Below, piece after piece: positions 7,889 through 14,300 of a DNA stretch of 44,745 nt. Every line of letters starts with the position of its first letter. Position 1 is the first letter of the stretch. The notes under the pieces are model-generated. The model made no database searches, was not told the DNA's origin, and worked only from the letters and a program-made list of their open reading frames with translations. Origin of the DNA: an uncultured Collinsella sp. (GTDB taxonomy: Bacteria > Actinomycetota > Coriobacteriia > Coriobacteriales > Coriobacteriaceae); NCBI GenBank assembly GCA_958346935.1, contig CATVTM010000007.1:1-44745 (forward strand), in the 5' to 3' direction. A program made the translations under genes and the position numbers.

Positions 7889-9070
7889 CTACAGCTGTTC
7901 AGCCGGACGGTCGGGCGAGCTAAAGCCCGAGTCAAACGTAACGACGCATGAGGCATTGGGTCGGCGCTCGTGCACGATGCGCGTGACGAGCTCCAGCAGC
8001 TCCTCGTCGGATATGTCAAAGCCGTCGGGGCGCACCAGGTCAAACGAAACGAACCCGTCGTGCTCGTGCAGGTCGTGGATGGAGAGCGCGGGGTCGATCT
8101 GCATAACGCCGCGCTTGACCCAGCCGCGCAAATCATCGCCGGTTGTCGCGATGGGGTCGCAGTGCAGCGTGATGCCAATGCCCATCTGGCGCTTGATGTC
8201 GTGCTCGATGGTGTCCAGGATCTCGTGGTGCTCAAATGCGTCGCCCTCGCCGGGCATCTCCACGTGAGCGCTGGCAAACTGACGACCGGGGCCGTAGTCG
8301 TGCACCATCAGGTCGTGTGTGCCCAAGACCTGCGGATAGGACATGATCTTGTCGCGGATTGCCTGGACGAGCTTGGGGTCGGGCGCTTGCCCCAGCAACG
8401 GGCTGATGGCGTCGCGCACTAGGCCCATGCCGCTGATGCAGATGAAGATGCCCACACCCAGGCCTGCCCAGCCATCGAGGTCAAAGCCGGTCGTCTGCGA
8501 AATAAGCGCCGCCACCAAGACCGAGCCCGAGGTGATGACGTCGTTTTTGGAGTCCTGTGCTGTGGCAATGAGTGTTTCGGAATCGATACGGTTGCCCAGC
8601 GCGCGGTTGAATGCGGCCATCCAGAGCTTAACGAGCATGGATGTAGCCAGTGCCGCAAGGGAAACGAGCGTGTAAGCGGTGGGGGAAGGCTTGATGATCT
8701 TGGTGACCGACTCGAGGATCAGGTTGATGCCGACGGCGCAAACCAGGACGGCGACAAACAAGCCGGCGAGGTACTCGTAGCGGCCGTGGCCATAGGGGTG
8801 GCCTTCGTCTGCCGGGCGGCTGGCGAGGCGGAACCCGAGCAGGCTCACGATGTTGCTCGAGGCATCGGAGAGGTTGTTGAAAGCGTCGGCGATGAGGGAG
8901 ACGGAGCCAGCGAGCAGGCCCGCGATGCCCTTGGCCAGGCACAAGGTGATGTTGAGGCCAATGCAGATGAGGCTTGCGGCGAAGCCCGCGTTGGTGCGGC
9001 GGGAGGTATCGACCGGCTCGCCCTCGCTGCCGGGAACAAGCGTATGTACCAGCCGATTTACAAATAGCAT
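7889..9070 (-). CDS. Cation diffusion facilitator family metal exporter
   Basis: 393-residue CDF transporter that exchanges a divalent metal (Zn, Fe, Mn or similar) for protons at the membrane. There are about six transmembrane segments. The metal-site signatures are ADAFNNLSDASSN in TM2 and TAQDSKNDVITS in TM5, and the HPYGHGRYEYLAGL loop is typical of the family. A cytosolic C-terminal dimerisation domain follows, extended at the end by about 90 residues (HDLHEHDGF... to the C-terminus) that may form a second regulatory lobe. I chose the start at 9070 (MLFVNRLVHTL) because GAGGA lies eight bases upstream; the in-frame ATG at 9091 lacks a site. Metal specificity cannot be read from sequence. 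Confidence 0.92.
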   Translation of the reverse strand: MLFVNRLVHTLVPGSEGEPVDTSRRTNAGFAASLICIGLNITLCLAKGIAGLLAGSVSLIADAFNNLSDASSNIVSLLGFRLASRPADEGHPYGHGRYEYLAGLFVAVLVCAVGINLILESVTKIIKPSPTAYTLVSLAALATSMLVKLWMAAFNRALGNRIDSETLIATAQDSKNDVITSGSVLVAALISQTTGFDLDGWAGLGVGIFICISGMGLVRDAISPLLGQAPDPKLVQAIRDKIMSYPQVLGTHDLMVHDYGPGRQFASAHVEMPGEGDAFEHHEILDTIEHDIKRQMGIGITLHCDPIATTGDDLRGWVKRGVMQIDPALSIHDLHEHDGFVSFDLVRPDGFDISDEELLELVTRIVHERRPNASCVVTFDSGFSSPDRPAEQL

Positions 9071-9288
9071 AGCGGTCGTCCTCACAATCATGTTTAAAGG
9101 GATAGTGTAGCTCGCGCGGGGGCGCCGTGCACCGATGCTCAGAAAATGCAGCAATAGTCTGCCGGTGCTAACGAGCGAGCCTTCTCGTCTGCCTGGGTGC
9201 TCGATTTTGGGCCACATGGGTATGGGCACGTGCTTACCTGCCCGACATACTTAATGTCGACAGCCCCAGTGCAAAGGAGGACGTATTC

Positions 9289-10626
9289 ATGGACGAGATG
9301 TTTGCCATTAAATGCCAAAACTGCGGCGGCCCTATGTACTCACACCAGGCTAAACGCAGCTTTGAGTGCGCCTATTGCGGCACGGTCGTTCCGTGGCAGG
9401 CCGATGCGGGGGAGCCCAAGAGCGCCCTGGGCATTCGCCATACGCCACTGACGGTTGTCGATGGGCTGCTTAAGCTCACGCATGTGTCGCAGCTCGAGCG
9501 CCCGGTGGACCCCGACTGGTATTTCTTTAATGAGCACTGGCGCAATCAGTCGGTTCTGGAGCATCTGCTGTGGGAAGACCGCGGCACGGCCCAGGAGTTC
9601 CAAGAGGCCACGCACGTGAGCATCCCCTGTCCCTTCTGCGGAGCGTCCTTTGAGGGCGAGTCGACCCAGCGCGTGTTTGAGTGCCCGTCCTGCGGCAATA
9701 AGATCGGTGTCGCCGACCTGCTCAAGCCGGGGACGTTTAGCAAGCGCCTGACCATGGGCGTTGGTGCGGAATATGTGCCCGAGCAGGGTATTCCCTGCGA
9801 GATAACGCCGCAGCAGGCGCGCGCCAATGCGCTTGAGCTGGTGCGCCGATATCCAGACGCCTTTGCCGGTCACGATGTGGAAGACGCGATTCAAAACGAC
9901 ATGATGCTCTTCTACTTCCCCATGGCGCTCGCGGACCTGCGCATGATGGCGTCCTTCCCGGGCAAGGGCCTGAGCAAGGAGACCCTGGTGTACTACGAGG
10001 TGCTCGACTGGGCATATCCCAGGGCAAACTACCTGGACGTTCGCCTTATGGGCATTCTGGAGCCATGGGACTTTGCCAAGGTTGGGTCGTTCGACCCGGC
10101 CATGCAGGAAGGCGACTTCCGCGTTGTCTCCGTCGATGCGTCCACCAAGGACCAGGTGGTCATTGACAAGCTGGCGCTCGACATTGTTGGCAACGATGCC
10201 GAGACTTTCCTGGGGCTCAATAAAAAGAGCATCCGCACCTGGGCGCGCAAGGCCCGCAAGCACAAGGACGGCCTGGTTATGGTGCCGGTCTACTTTGTCG
10301 ATCGTCCCGCGTCGGATGGACGTAATGGCGAGCAGGTGCGCATTGCCGTGAACGGCCAGACGGGCCGTGCGGCGGCGGTGGTGTTTAGCGACAAGCGCGA
10401 GACGCATATTGTGGCGCCGCTCAATCCGAGCCTGCATCTGTCCGGCGAAAGCACCGTTCACGCCACGCCCGTCGAGGTTAAATACATCAAATCGCCATTC
10501 CTGTACCAAATTGTGCGCCGTGGAGGCGACGAGCAGCCACGTCAGGTGGCAGCGGCTGCCGAGGGTTCCTACCGAGAAGAAAAACCCAAGCGCAAGGGAT
10601 TGTTCGCTGCGATCTTTGGGAAGTAG
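9289..10626 (+). CDS. Protein with two zinc ribbons, function unknown
   Basis: 445 residues. Two CxxC...CxxC zinc ribbons of TFIIB/YdjL-like type are visible: CQNCGGPMYS...CAYCG (about 9-30) and CPFCGASFEG...CPSCG (about 112-137). The middle and C-terminal parts look like a soluble beta/alpha domain (RANALELVRRYPDAFAGHDV and later VKYIKSPFLYQIVRR), ending in a Lys-rich tail, PKRKGLFAAIFGK. There is no signal peptide or membrane segment. Proteins of this type are common in Coriobacteria and are often found near SHOCT-domain proteins, as here with the next two ORFs. A strong AAAGGAGG site precedes the ATG. Role unknown. Confidence 0.8.
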   Translation: MDEMFAIKCQNCGGPMYSHQAKRSFECAYCGTVVPWQADAGEPKSALGIRHTPLTVVDGLLKLTHVSQLERPVDPDWYFFNEHWRNQSVLEHLLWEDRGTAQEFQEATHVSIPCPFCGASFEGESTQRVFECPSCGNKIGVADLLKPGTFSKRLTMGVGAEYVPEQGIPCEITPQQARANALELVRRYPDAFAGHDVEDAIQNDMMLFYFPMALADLRMMASFPGKGLSKETLVYYEVLDWAYPRANYLDVRLMGILEPWDFAKVGSFDPAMQEGDFRVVSVDASTKDQVVIDKLALDIVGNDAETFLGLNKKSIRTWARKARKHKDGLVMVPVYFVDRPASDGRNGEQVRIAVNGQTGRAAAVVFSDKRETHIVAPLNPSLHLSGESTVHATPVEVKYIKSPFLYQIVRRGGDEQPRQVAAAAEGSYREEKPKRKGLFAAIFGK

Positions 10627-10742
10627 GGAAGCGGAGCCGGGGCGTCGGGCTGCATCGCAAGGTCATGAGACGAATTTAAGACTGCTGGGAACGTGCTACC
10701 ATTGCCGATAGCCTTAATCTTGTAAGAAGCGGAGGCCAGATT

Positions 10743-11114
10743 ATGGGTTTTGCGGATCAGCAGCTTCAGCTTCAGGTACCGTATTCTCCTGACGACACGT
10801 TTAATGCCTTGAAGGCAGCTATGGAAAAGCTGCCTAAAGTAAAAGTTGATAGTGCATCGCCCACAACAAGAACAGTTGCAGCCGAGATTGGTATGAGCCT
10901 TTGGTCTTGGGGCGAAAATATCAGTATTTCGGTTGTTCCAGTTGAAGGCGGATCTGGCGTTACTGTCAAGTCGTCATCTAAGGTCAGGGCAAACGTATTA
11001 AACGGGGGCAAAAATGCAAAGAATATTGCCGAGATAGTCGATGCCCTATCGAAGGAGCTTGAGCGGTATCCGCAGGTTTCACAGACTATTGAGACGCTGG
11101 CGGATAGTGATTGA
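10743..11114 (+). CDS. Small START/polyketide-cyclase-like protein, probably cut from its SHOCT tail
   Basis: 123 residues. The pattern fits a small alpha/beta helix-grip domain: an amphipathic strand (QQLQLQVPYSPDDTFNAL), a helix, paired strands (TRTVAAEIGMSLWSWGENISISVV) and a C-terminal helix (NIAEIVDALSKELERY). I do not recognise an exact family. Base composition is less GC-rich than the flanks and codon use includes many AAA and ATT, which suggests transfer. The ORF stops at TGA 11112-11114. A clear SHOCT domain continues in the +1 frame straight across the stop, so the natural protein may be longer. ATG follows AAGCGGAGG. Confidence 0.7.
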   Translation: MGFADQQLQLQVPYSPDDTFNALKAAMEKLPKVKVDSASPTTRTVAAEIGMSLWSWGENISISVVPVEGGSGVTVKSSSKVRANVLNGGKNAKNIAEIVDALSKELERYPQVSQTIETLADSD

Positions 11115-11211
11115 TGTAGTTGCAAGGCTTGAGAGGCTTGCAACGCTGCGTGATAGTGGAGTGCTTACCGAGGAAGAGTTTGCTGCAGAAAAGGCAAAAA
11201 TCTTTTTGTAA
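11107..11211 (+). CDS. Short SHOCT-domain ORF overlapping the previous stop
   Basis: A GTG at 11107 overlapping the upstream TGA opens a 34-codon frame containing LERLATLRDSGVLTEEEF and AAEKAKIFL, a good match to SHOCT, a ~30-residue oligomerisation domain normally at the C-terminus of longer proteins. An ATG at 11041 in the same frame would give 56 residues. Either it is translated by coupling to the upstream ORF, or the two ORFs are one gene broken by a frameshift. Confidence 0.5.
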   Translation: MIDVVARLERLATLRDSGVLTEEEFAAEKAKIFL

Positions 11212-11360
11212 TCAGACACGGTGGTTTGATTTGCATTCTATTATTGAACTTGGTTATACCAGGCTGAAAATATCGTGTGTAATAAAGGTGCGTAGTAGTC
11301 TCGTCTTGATTGGCAGATGTAAATAAACGGTGGAACGGCTGTAAAAGAGCCTTGCCACTG

Positions 11361-11426
11361 GGTAAAATCAGGATGTGCCGCGGAACCCGCTCCTCAGTCG
11401 GTCAACTTTGGAAGCGCGGGCAACGC
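11361..11426 (+). repeat. Left copy of an inverted homologous segment
   Basis: It begins GGTAAAATC, then GCCGCGGAACCCGC, and ends GCGGGCAACGC. The same blocks occur in inverted orientation at 11610-11651. This copy has about 22 extra bases between the CCCGC and GCGGG blocks, which can pair with each other. It reads toward the strong terminator at 11442-11468 and could be the body of a small RNA. Confidence 0.6.
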
Positions 11427-11441
11427 AGGTGCTATCGTCTT

Positions 11442-11468
11442 AAAGGGTCGGCTGCAACCGACCCTTTT
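11442..11468. terminator. Strong hairpin, terminator on the + strand and possibly on both
   Basis: A perfect 10-bp stem (AAAGGGTCGG at 11442-11451 with CCGACCCTTT at 11458-11467) with a CTGCAA loop. The T run is on the + side; the minus side has only three Ts before AAGA. It separates a short + transcript from the minus-strand 30-codon ORF. Confidence 0.75.
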
Positions 11469-11490
11469 CTATGACTCCCTTCGCTATCCG

Positions 11491-11583
11491 TTACTGCTTA
11501 TATTCCCGCCAGATCGAGTAGAGGTTCCGGGCAATGCCGGTCACATACATCGAGAGGCGCAGGATTTCAAGAAACAAGTTCAT
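11491..11583 (-). CDS. 30-residue amphipathic peptide, possible type I toxin-like ORF
   Basis: ATG at 11583 to TAA at 11491 encodes MNLFLEILRLSMYVTG and then IARNLYSIWREYKQ: hydrophobic and aromatic residues alternate with Arg, Glu and Lys, and the end is basic. A weak GGGGTGA lies upstream. The leader just upstream holds the inverted copy of the 11361-11426 segment, and the mRNA would run into the hairpin at 11442-11468. Small size and weak start make this tentative; it could be chance. Confidence 0.35.
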   Translation of the reverse strand: MNLFLEILRLSMYVTGIARNLYSIWREYKQ

Positions 11584-11609
11584 AGGCTTCACCCCAATCG
11601 GAGATCGGA

Positions 11610-11651
11610 GCGTTGCCCGCAGGCGGATTCCGCGGCGGTCAAGATTTTACC
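11610..11651 (-). repeat. Right copy of the inverted homologous segment
   Basis: On the minus strand it reads GGTAAAATCTTGA, then GCCGCGGAATCCGC, then GCGGGCAACGC, matching 11361-11426 apart from substitutions and a 22-base deletion. It sits in the leader of the 30-codon ORF. The two copies face each other across about 180 bases. Confidence 0.6.
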
Positions 11652-11726
11652 TCACAGGCCGCGGTGGGAGACATCCTATCCACCCCCTGGTTTGGAGCAG
11701 TGTCGATCTGACGGGCAATCAAGCCT

Positions 11727-11948
11727 TTAGCTCTCTTTGAATTGAGCAAGCATCTGCCCGAAGAAGCTGAGCCCGGATGGCTCATAAATGAGTGAGCCGC
11801 CATCTTCGGTCCGGTAGACCCCGCAGGGGAGGTAGCGCCCGTCGGGAAGGACGTAAAGGTTTTCTTCCTCCATCAGTCCCGTTGGGAGTATCGGGGTCTC
11901 GTTTTCGCCCATTTGGAACTCATCGATATTCGCGATCTTCCTCTCCAT
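11727..11948 (-). CDS. Small acidic protein of unknown function
   Basis: 73 residues, beginning MERKIANIDEFQMGENETP and containing ENLYVLPDGRYLPCGVYR. The composition is soluble, acidic and rich in turns, with a single Cys; there is no signal peptide or membrane segment. An AGGAGG site lies five bases before the ATG, which is good support for a short ORF. It lies 32 bases downstream of the ADP-ribosylglycohydrolase gene on the same strand, so the two are probably co-transcribed and may work together. Family not recognised. Confidence 0.7.
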   Translation of the reverse strand: MERKIANIDEFQMGENETPILPTGLMEEENLYVLPDGRYLPCGVYRTEDGGSLIYEPSGLSFFGQMLAQFKES

Positions 11949-11980
11949 GATGCCTCCTACCTTATTTCTTGAATGGCGCC

Positions 11981-12769
11981 CTAAAACAAGCAGCTCTCAA
12001 TCAACTCTTTACCGCGCAGGGTGTCGATCCATTTCTGCGGAATTGCGTCCATGCCGTATGCTGCGCCGGCGAGGGCGCCGGCAACGGCTGCGGTGGTGTC
12101 GGTGTCGTCGCCCAGGTTGACGGCGGCAAGCGCGCAATCTTCGTAGCTGTTAGTGTTGACGAAGCACCAAGTGGCTGCCTTAAGAGTGTCGCGCACGAAG
12201 CCACCGGACCTGATTTCGTACTCGGGTGCGCTTTTCAGCTGCAACGCCCACGAGGGGAGCGCGCCGTTCATCACATCCCTCATCAGTTCGACAAATATGA
12301 TGCACGCGTCGGTCGACGTTCTGTGGGCGTGCGTAATCGCTGAGACCTTGCTGACCTCTTCGTCTGTCGCATCGGTGAACGCTAGGGGAGCGATGCGCAT
12401 GAGCGAACCGTTGCCGTTGTCGCGCTCGCCGGAGCCTCCTTTGCCGGTGTGCAAGGCACGGGCGGTCGTACCACCGTAATCGAAAACGCCGTCGATCGTA
12501 TACTCGCCACGGGCAATCCAGCTTACGAACTTGTCGCGCATGTCTGTGGTGTCGATATGCCCGAGCTCCCTAATCGAGTCACAGGCAGCAAGCGTCATAG
12601 ATGTGTCGTCGCTCCAGGTGCCGGCGGGCTGCCCATGCGTGCCGTAGCCGATCATGTCGGTGCATTCGAACGTGCCACGAGACCTGAACTCGTAGGGAAC
12701 GCCCAACGCGTCGCCGACGGCGAGCCCATAGATGCAGTCGCGCAGTGTTGTTTTCGGTCTGTCTGTCAA
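11981..12769 (-). CDS. ADP-ribosylglycohydrolase family protein (DraG-like)
   Basis: 262 residues of the ADP-ribosyl-(dinitrogen reductase) hydrolase fold, which removes ADP-ribose from proteins or small molecules using a two-metal centre. The family motifs are clear: YGLAVGDALGVPYEF at the N-terminus, TWSDDTSMTLA with metal-binding residues, NGSLMRIAPLA in the middle, and NLGDDTDTTAAVAGALAGAAYG near the C-terminus. The start is a TTG at 12769 with AAAGGAG upstream. No ADP-ribosyltransferase partner and no nitrogenase genes are in the window, so the substrate is unknown. The neighbouring HicAB-like pair and repeats suggest an accessory island. Confidence 0.92.
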   Translation of the reverse strand: MTDRPKTTLRDCIYGLAVGDALGVPYEFRSRGTFECTDMIGYGTHGQPAGTWSDDTSMTLAACDSIRELGHIDTTDMRDKFVSWIARGEYTIDGVFDYGGTTARALHTGKGGSGERDNGNGSLMRIAPLAFTDATDEEVSKVSAITHAHRTSTDACIIFVELMRDVMNGALPSWALQLKSAPEYEIRSGGFVRDTLKAATWCFVNTNSYEDCALAAVNLGDDTDTTAAVAGALAGAAYGMDAIPQKWIDTLRGKELIESCLF

Positions 12770-12829
12770 GGAAAGCTCCTTTTATGCTCTGTCGGGAATT
12801 CGTGATAACCTGCGGCAGCGTGTCAGGTT

Positions 12830-12858
12830 CAATTCGGAACGCAGTGCGATCCGAATTG
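12830..12858. repeat. Hairpin with CGCAGTGCG core (first copy)
   Basis: CAATTCGGA (12830-12838) pairs with TCCGAATTG (12850-12858) around A-CGCAGTGCG-A, giving 9 bp, one A/A mismatch and 3 bp. It shares its CGCAGTGCG core with the hairpin at 12944-12982 but has different arms. It lies just upstream of the ADP-ribosylglycohydrolase start. Confidence 0.7.
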
Positions 12859-12943
12859 GGGGAGCCCGGCGGCAAACATGCTTTGCTTGTTCATTGCGCA
12901 AGCGTGTGACGACCTAACCGAATCATTGGGGTTTGAGACGGTT

Positions 12944-12982
12944 TCTCTCGATTCGCGACGCAGTGCGTCGCGAATCGAGAGA
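12944..12982. repeat. Perfect 18-bp hairpin with the same CGCAGTGCG core
   Basis: TCTCTCGATTCGCGACGC (12944-12961) is perfectly complementary to 12965-12982 around an AGT loop. No T run follows on either strand, so it is not a classical intrinsic terminator. It lies 44 bases beyond the hicB-like stop. Confidence 0.85.
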
Positions 12983-13025
12983 ACTCAATGGCCGATATGT
13001 CAAAACGATATGCCCTGGCGTTCCT

Positions 13026-13478
13026 TTACACGGCAATAGGGACCTCTTTTGGGCGCCCTGCCTTTGGAGCGTCGGCGAGTCGTGCCTCGATGGAAGCTTT
13101 GGACACCATGCGCTTGGTGCCATCCTTCCAAGAATCCAACAGTCCTGCGTTTATCAGTTGCGATACCCGTGCTGAGCTAACACCAAGCATACGCGCGGCA
13201 TCCGCTGCGGTGACGGCGGGGATATCGTTGAGATCGCGGCTGACGGCTACGGCGATAATCGTGCCGCCGTGTCGCGGCTCATGTCCGAAGTCTGGCGCGG
13301 GAAGTTCAATGCCACCCATAAGGTGATCGTCGACCATACATGCGAGAAAATCAGCGGCGCTTTCGACAGCGTCGTTTAGGTCGGAGCCAAATGTTCCTCC
13401 TCCGCCCAGCGAGCCGCATGGCACAGCATCGACAATGCCGTCCGAATCAAAGAATTCGAATTCCCATACGTAAACCAT
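13026..13478 (-). CDS. HicB-like antitoxin with helix-turn-helix domain
   Basis: 150 residues. The N-terminal half (MVYVWEFEFFDSDGIVDAV... ADFLACMVDDHLMGG) fits the partial RNase-H-like HicB fold that masks HicA. The C-terminal half has a MerR/excisionase-type helix-turn-helix (VTAADAARMLGVSSARVSQL, about residues 90-109) and a basic tail, AGRPKEVPIAV. HicB antitoxins neutralise HicA and repress the operon. A strong AAAGGAGG site lies seven bases before the ATG. It follows hicA by 45 bases on the same strand, the usual toxin-first HicAB order. A candidate operator lies upstream of hicA. Confidence 0.85.
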   Translation of the reverse strand: MVYVWEFEFFDSDGIVDAVPCGSLGGGGTFGSDLNDAVESAADFLACMVDDHLMGGIELPAPDFGHEPRHGGTIIAVAVSRDLNDIPAVTAADAARMLGVSSARVSQLINAGLLDSWKDGTKRMVSKASIEARLADAPKAGRPKEVPIAV

Positions 13479-13523
13479 GTAAGACCTCCTTTAAAAAGCG
13501 ATGCGAAATATGACTAGGATGAG

Positions 13524-13694
13524 CTATCGAAGCCCTGCCTGCCTCAGGATTCTTTTGGCAATTTGCTCCTCGATCTCTCGGTGGCGTTTTACGAGCACGA
13601 GCTTGTCGCCTTTGACGAACTTCTCGTGATTGGTGCCTCCTTTCGAGATGAAGCCGGCTTCTTCGAGGATACGGATCAATTCGCGTCTCTGCAT
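13524..13694 (-). CDS. hicA: HicA-type mRNA interferase toxin
   Basis: 56 residues of the HicA double-stranded-RNA-binding-like fold. MQRRELIRILEEAGFI is the first helix and GGTNHEKFVKG carries the catalytic His, followed by LVLVKRHREIEEQIAKRILR. HicA cleaves mRNA when free of HicB. I chose ATG 13694, with AGAGG five bases upstream; a TTG at 13709 would add five residues. All family landmarks are present, so the toxin looks intact. Confidence 0.9.
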   Translation of the reverse strand: MQRRELIRILEEAGFISKGGTNHEKFVKGDKLVLVKRHREIEEQIAKRILRQAGLR

Positions 13695-13718
13695 CTCAGC
13701 CTCTTTCAATAACTATAT

Positions 13719-13767
13719 ATTAGCACTTCCTAAGGGTTTTTAGACTTAAATCTTAGCCATTGCTAAT
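13719..13767. promoter_or_regulatory. Candidate HicB operator (dyad upstream of hicA)
   Basis: Two 16-base half-sites of form ATTAGCA-N4-CTAAG face each other: ATTAGCACTTCCTAAG at 13719-13734 and, inverted, CTTAGCCATTGCTAAT at 13752-13767. The proximal half overlaps an AT-rich TAATATAT stretch on the minus strand that could be the hicA -10 region. Self-repression by HicB is established for the family; its use of this site is inference. Confidence 0.55.
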
Positions 13768-13938
13768 CCCTTGTTTTACTTCGCCATCCTTGGATAACGG
13801 CTTATATTCCTTGCGGTATTAGTTTATTTGCTCGTACGGACACGATTTGGTGCTCTGTGCGCGACCGCGAAAAGGGTTTGCGGTGACTAAAATGTGACCA
13901 TAAAGGCAGTTTTAACGAACCCCATGGGAGTGACGCGT

Positions 13939-14208
13939 ATGGACAACAACACGCTGCTATTCCAGGACAAAGGTTCGGGTAGGTTTAAAGACGTTAAGAT
14001 CTACCCCAATCGTATCGAGGTGCTCAAGAAGGGCACTTTTGGCGACAGGCACACCGAGATTGTCTACCTTAAGGACATCACGGGGGTCAACAGGATCAAG
14101 GGTCGCGACGTTTTCCTGCGTAACAGGCTGTTGACCGCTTGCGTCTTTAGCCTGAGTAGCCGTGCGAAGGCCCAGGAATTTGTGAAAGCTCTGAACATGG
14201 TGATGTAG
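13939..14208 (+). CDS. Small PH-like domain protein
   Basis: 89 residues beginning MDNNTLLFQDKGSGRFKDVK. The run of strands (KDVKIYPNRIEVLKKG, HTEIVYLKDITGVNRI, DVFLRNRLLTACVFSL) ending in a helix (AKAQEFVKALNMVM) resembles bacterial pleckstrin-homology-like domains, where the I-x-L-x-D-I-T-G-V strand-turn is common. Start: ATG 13939 with GGGAG eight bases upstream; the longer in-frame version from 13894 lacks a site. Preceded by about 180 bases of AT-richer DNA and convergent with the phospholipase gene. Function unknown. Confidence 0.7.
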   Translation: MDNNTLLFQDKGSGRFKDVKIYPNRIEVLKKGTFGDRHTEIVYLKDITGVNRIKGRDVFLRNRLLTACVFSLSSRAKAQEFVKALNMVM

Positions 14209-14231
14209 CCGATAGCGGCGTTCGGGCCAAG

Positions 14232-14271
14232 GTAAAAATCGGGGCGCAGAACGGTATTCTGCGCCCCGATT
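14232..14271 (-). terminator. Terminator of the phospholipase gene
   Basis: A perfect 15-bp stem (AATCGGGGCGCAGAA at 14237-14251 with 14257-14271) and a five-base loop. The T run is on the minus strand (complement of AAAAA at 14234-14238), so it ends the leftward phospholipase transcript; it may also stop the convergent PH-like gene. Confidence 0.9.
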
Positions 14272-14300
14272 GAGTTAATGCGCCCAAAAGACTGGCTTGC

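Noticed and set aside
11330..11470. tRNA, SRP RNA or 6S RNA gene
   Set aside because: No T-loop, acceptor pairing or known SRP core was found; only a hairpin terminator and the inverted segment are supported.
12944..12982. Reading the perfect hairpin as an intrinsic terminator of hicAB
   Set aside because: There is no T run on either strand; listed as a repeat instead.
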